A stretch of 64,000 nt of DNA from Ferruginibacter sp. (GTDB lineage: Bacteria > Bacteroidota > Bacteroidia > Chitinophagales > Chitinophagaceae), in NCBI GenBank assembly GCA_019638525.1, contig JAHBTO010000004.1:1-64000 (forward strand). The letters run 5' to 3'. A program made the position numbers and the translations under genes. The notes beneath the pieces were generated by a model. That model worked only from the letters and a program-made list of their open reading frames with translations, ran no database searches and was not told where the DNA came from. Of the stretch, positions 62,492 through 64,000 are shown piece by piece; positions within the stretch are counted from its first letter, which is position 1; each line of letters begins with the position of its first letter.

Positions 62492-63856
62492 ATGAATATG
62501 ATTAGAAAGAAAGTTCCTTTTTTATTATTAATAGCTGCATCGCATTTGTTAATATTAAACAATTTATTTTCTCAAACTCCAAAATACATAAAAACAATAG
62601 TTGTAGATGCCGGTCATGGCGGCAGTAAAGACCCCGGGGCAATAGGCCAATATGAAAACTCTTTACGATCACAGGAAAAAGATGTAACACTTGCCATCAG
62701 TTTAAAATTAGTAGCCGAATTAAGAAAACAACTTCCGGGAGTAAATATTGTACCAACCCGTACAACAGATATTTACCAAGACCCCCGTGAAAAAGCCAGG
62801 ATAGCCAATGAAGCCAAAGGCGACCTTTTTATTTGTATACATGCCGACAGTGGCCCCTTAAAACAAGGTAGGCGTCAAATAGGTACCAGAACTGTAACCC
62901 GGCATAAGATTACATATACTGGCAAAGGCAAAAAAAAGAAAAAGATACGTACATCATATGAGGTAGAAGAGCCTGTATATGAATATTTCAAATTGCCTTT
63001 AACAAGAAGTGGTACCAGCGTATGGATCTTTGCGGCACATAAAACAAGTGATAAACTTAAAGCCATTATGGATGGAGATGAAAACTTTGAGATTGAAACA
63101 GGTGGCGTAGATTCAGTAGAAAACAGCCTCGATTTTAAAACTCCCGAAGGAAGAACCATTGCAGCTATTTATGCAAAAAGATACCAGGAAAGAAGCGACC
63201 GCCTGGCAACTATGGTGAACGAAGAAATTGAAGCAACTGGCCGGCCGGCATTAGGGGTTAACCAACGGCAAAAAGGTATTTGGGTTTTACAGGCCACCAA
63301 TATGCCTGCCATATTAATTGAAACAGGTTTTATAAATAACCCCGATGATGAAAAATATATAAATAGCGAAAAAGGACAGCAAGAACTTGCATCGGCAATA
63401 ACAGAAGCTGTAAAACGTTATAAAGCACAAGTTGAAAATACAAATTATACACCACCAACAAAAACAGATATAACCGGTAAAAAAATAACTGCACCACCAG
63501 CCGATTTTGAAAAAAGAGAAATAAAAGATGTAAAAACCATAATGGTTAATAACAGTACAGTAAAAATTGATTTATATGATGATGGTGAAATTGATAACGA
63601 TATTGTATCCGTGTACTTTAATAAATCACTCATTTTTGATAAAAAACCTTTAACCGCCACCGCCCAATCATTTAATATTGAACTGGTACCTGGCAAAACA
63701 AATGAGTTGGTATTATATGCCGATAACCTGGGAAATATACCTCCCAATACGGCGCTTATGGTTATTACAGATGGTACCGAAAGGCACGAAGTACGCTTAT
63801 CGGCCGACCTGAAAAATAATGCTTCGGTAAGATTTGAATTAAAAAATAAAAATTAA
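62492..63856 (+). CDS. N-acetylmuramoyl-L-alanine amidase (Amidase_3) with extra C-terminal domain
   Basis: A 454-residue secreted peptidoglycan amidase. A signal peptide (about 8-28) precedes an Amidase_3 domain (about 33-312) with zinc ligands His42 (VVDAGHGGSKDPG), Glu62 and His117 (FICIHADS), and the catalytic Glu277 (AILIETGFINNP). A basic insertion (about 135-165) interrupts the fold. Residues 339-454 form a separate domain, homologous to the C terminus of the protein at 48067-49173, with DLYDDGEIDNDIVSVYF and NLGNIPPNTALMVI. The amidase should split the bond between MurNAc and L-Ala; the tail may direct it to a site. Confidence 0.92.
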   Translation: MNMIRKKVPFLLLIAASHLLILNNLFSQTPKYIKTIVVDAGHGGSKDPGAIGQYENSLRSQEKDVTLAISLKLVAELRKQLPGVNIVPTRTTDIYQDPREKARIANEAKGDLFICIHADSGPLKQGRRQIGTRTVTRHKITYTGKGKKKKKIRTSYEVEEPVYEYFKLPLTRSGTSVWIFAAHKTSDKLKAIMDGDENFEIETGGVDSVENSLDFKTPEGRTIAAIYAKRYQERSDRLATMVNEEIEATGRPALGVNQRQKGIWVLQATNMPAILIETGFINNPDDEKYINSEKGQQELASAITEAVKRYKAQVENTNYTPPTKTDITGKKITAPPADFEKREIKDVKTIMVNNSTVKIDLYDDGEIDNDIVSVYFNKSLIFDKKPLTATAQSFNIELVPGKTNELVLYADNLGNIPPNTALMVITDGTERHEVRLSADLKNNASVRFELKNKN

Positions 63857-63863
63857 ATTAAAC

Positions 63864-63896
63864 CTGTCTTAACTTCACACAAGTTTAATTAGACAG
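63864..63896 (+). other. Stem-loop between amidase and MlaD-family gene
   Basis: Outer arms CTGTCT/AGACAG and inner AACTT/AAGTT form an interrupted hairpin. There is no T run, so it is not a clear terminator; it may set mRNA stability between two genes of one operon. Confidence 0.3.
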
Positions 63897-63904
63897 CATC
63901 CAAA

Positions 63905-64000
63905 ATGAAAATTTCTAACGAATCAAAAGTAGGGGCATTAACAGCCATAGCCATAACACTGCTAATACTTGGCTTTAATTTCTTAAAAGGAAAATCTTTT
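63905..64000 (+). CDS. MlaD/MCE family protein, N-terminal fragment (cut by window edge)
   Basis: The first 32 codons: a short cytosolic start (MKISNESKVGALTAI) and one membrane helix (AIAITLLILGFNFLKG) followed by KSF. KVGALTAIAITLLILGFNFL is the usual opening of Bacteroidetes MlaD-family proteins, which carry lipids between the inner and outer membranes. The MCE domain lies beyond the window. It starts 48 bases after the amidase. Confidence 0.75.
   Translation, partial: MKISNESKVGALTAIAITLLILGFNFLKGKSF

Overview
The window reads as chromosomal DNA of a low-GC member of the Bacteroidetes, most likely family Chitinophagaceae. The grounds are two TonB-dependent receptors with carboxypeptidase-like N-terminal domains, an OmpA protein with thrombospondin type 3 repeats, the LptD-like / amidase / MlaD neighbourhood, Bacteroidetes-type promoters (TTTG about 20 bp before TAnnTTTG), an Lgt with a large insertion, and A/T-rich codon use throughout. 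No insertion sequence, prophage, integrase or CRISPR array was seen. Almost every base belongs to a gene or a short spacer, and base composition looks even by eye, so this appears to be core genome.

Layout. 0-3 kb: tandem histidine kinases, a stand-alone receiver, and a receiver fused to a class III nucleotide cyclase. 3-7 kb: a three-gene operon of GMC flavoprotein, Tat-exported small subunit and Tat-exported Gfo/Idh/MocA oxidoreductase. 7-15 kb: cardiolipin synthase, type II NADH dehydrogenase, a luciferase-like oxidoreductase, a DUF2207-LemA pair and a predicted outer-membrane protein. 15-20 kb: two histidine-degradation genes (ftcD, hutI) flanking a CoA-transferase. 20-28 kb: a Mur ligase coupled to an MFS exporter, several small membrane or helical unknowns, a secreted actin-fold (Ppx/GppA-like) protein, a 34-residue membrane peptide and a cyclophilin. 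28-33 kb: a small surface-glycan islet (methyltransferase, flippase, glycosyltransferase 9, multi-pass membrane protein with an anchored partner). 33-41 kb: tpiA, a GlmU-like protein, L31, YajQ, a TonB receptor preceded by a perfect dyad, lgt, bacilliredoxin, Hsp20. 41-48 kb: arginine decarboxylase and the translation cluster thrS-infC-rluF-rpmI-rplT. 48-64 kb: a secreted two-domain protein, a lipoprotein, a DUF3347-TonB receptor operon, an ABC-F ATPase, OmpA, MATE, tRNA-Arg, ung, plsC, LptD-like, amidase and the start of an MlaD-family gene.

How the genes work together. Much of the window serves the envelope: phospholipid synthesis (cls, plsC), lipoprotein maturation (lgt), LPS assembly (lptD-like), peptidoglycan recycling and remodelling (Mur ligase, amidase), lipid transport (MlaD family), outer-membrane uptake (two TonB receptors) and wall anchoring (OmpA). 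A second theme is translation (thrS, IF3, L35, L20, L31, RluF, tRNA-Arg, ABC-F). The least explained items are a C-terminal domain shared by the amidase at 62.5 kb and the secreted protein at 48.1 kb, the Tat-hitchhiker sugar-oxidising operon, the secreted actin-fold protein, the 21-bp operator-like dyad before the 829-residue TonB receptor, and the split regulation of the thrS-to-rplT cluster.
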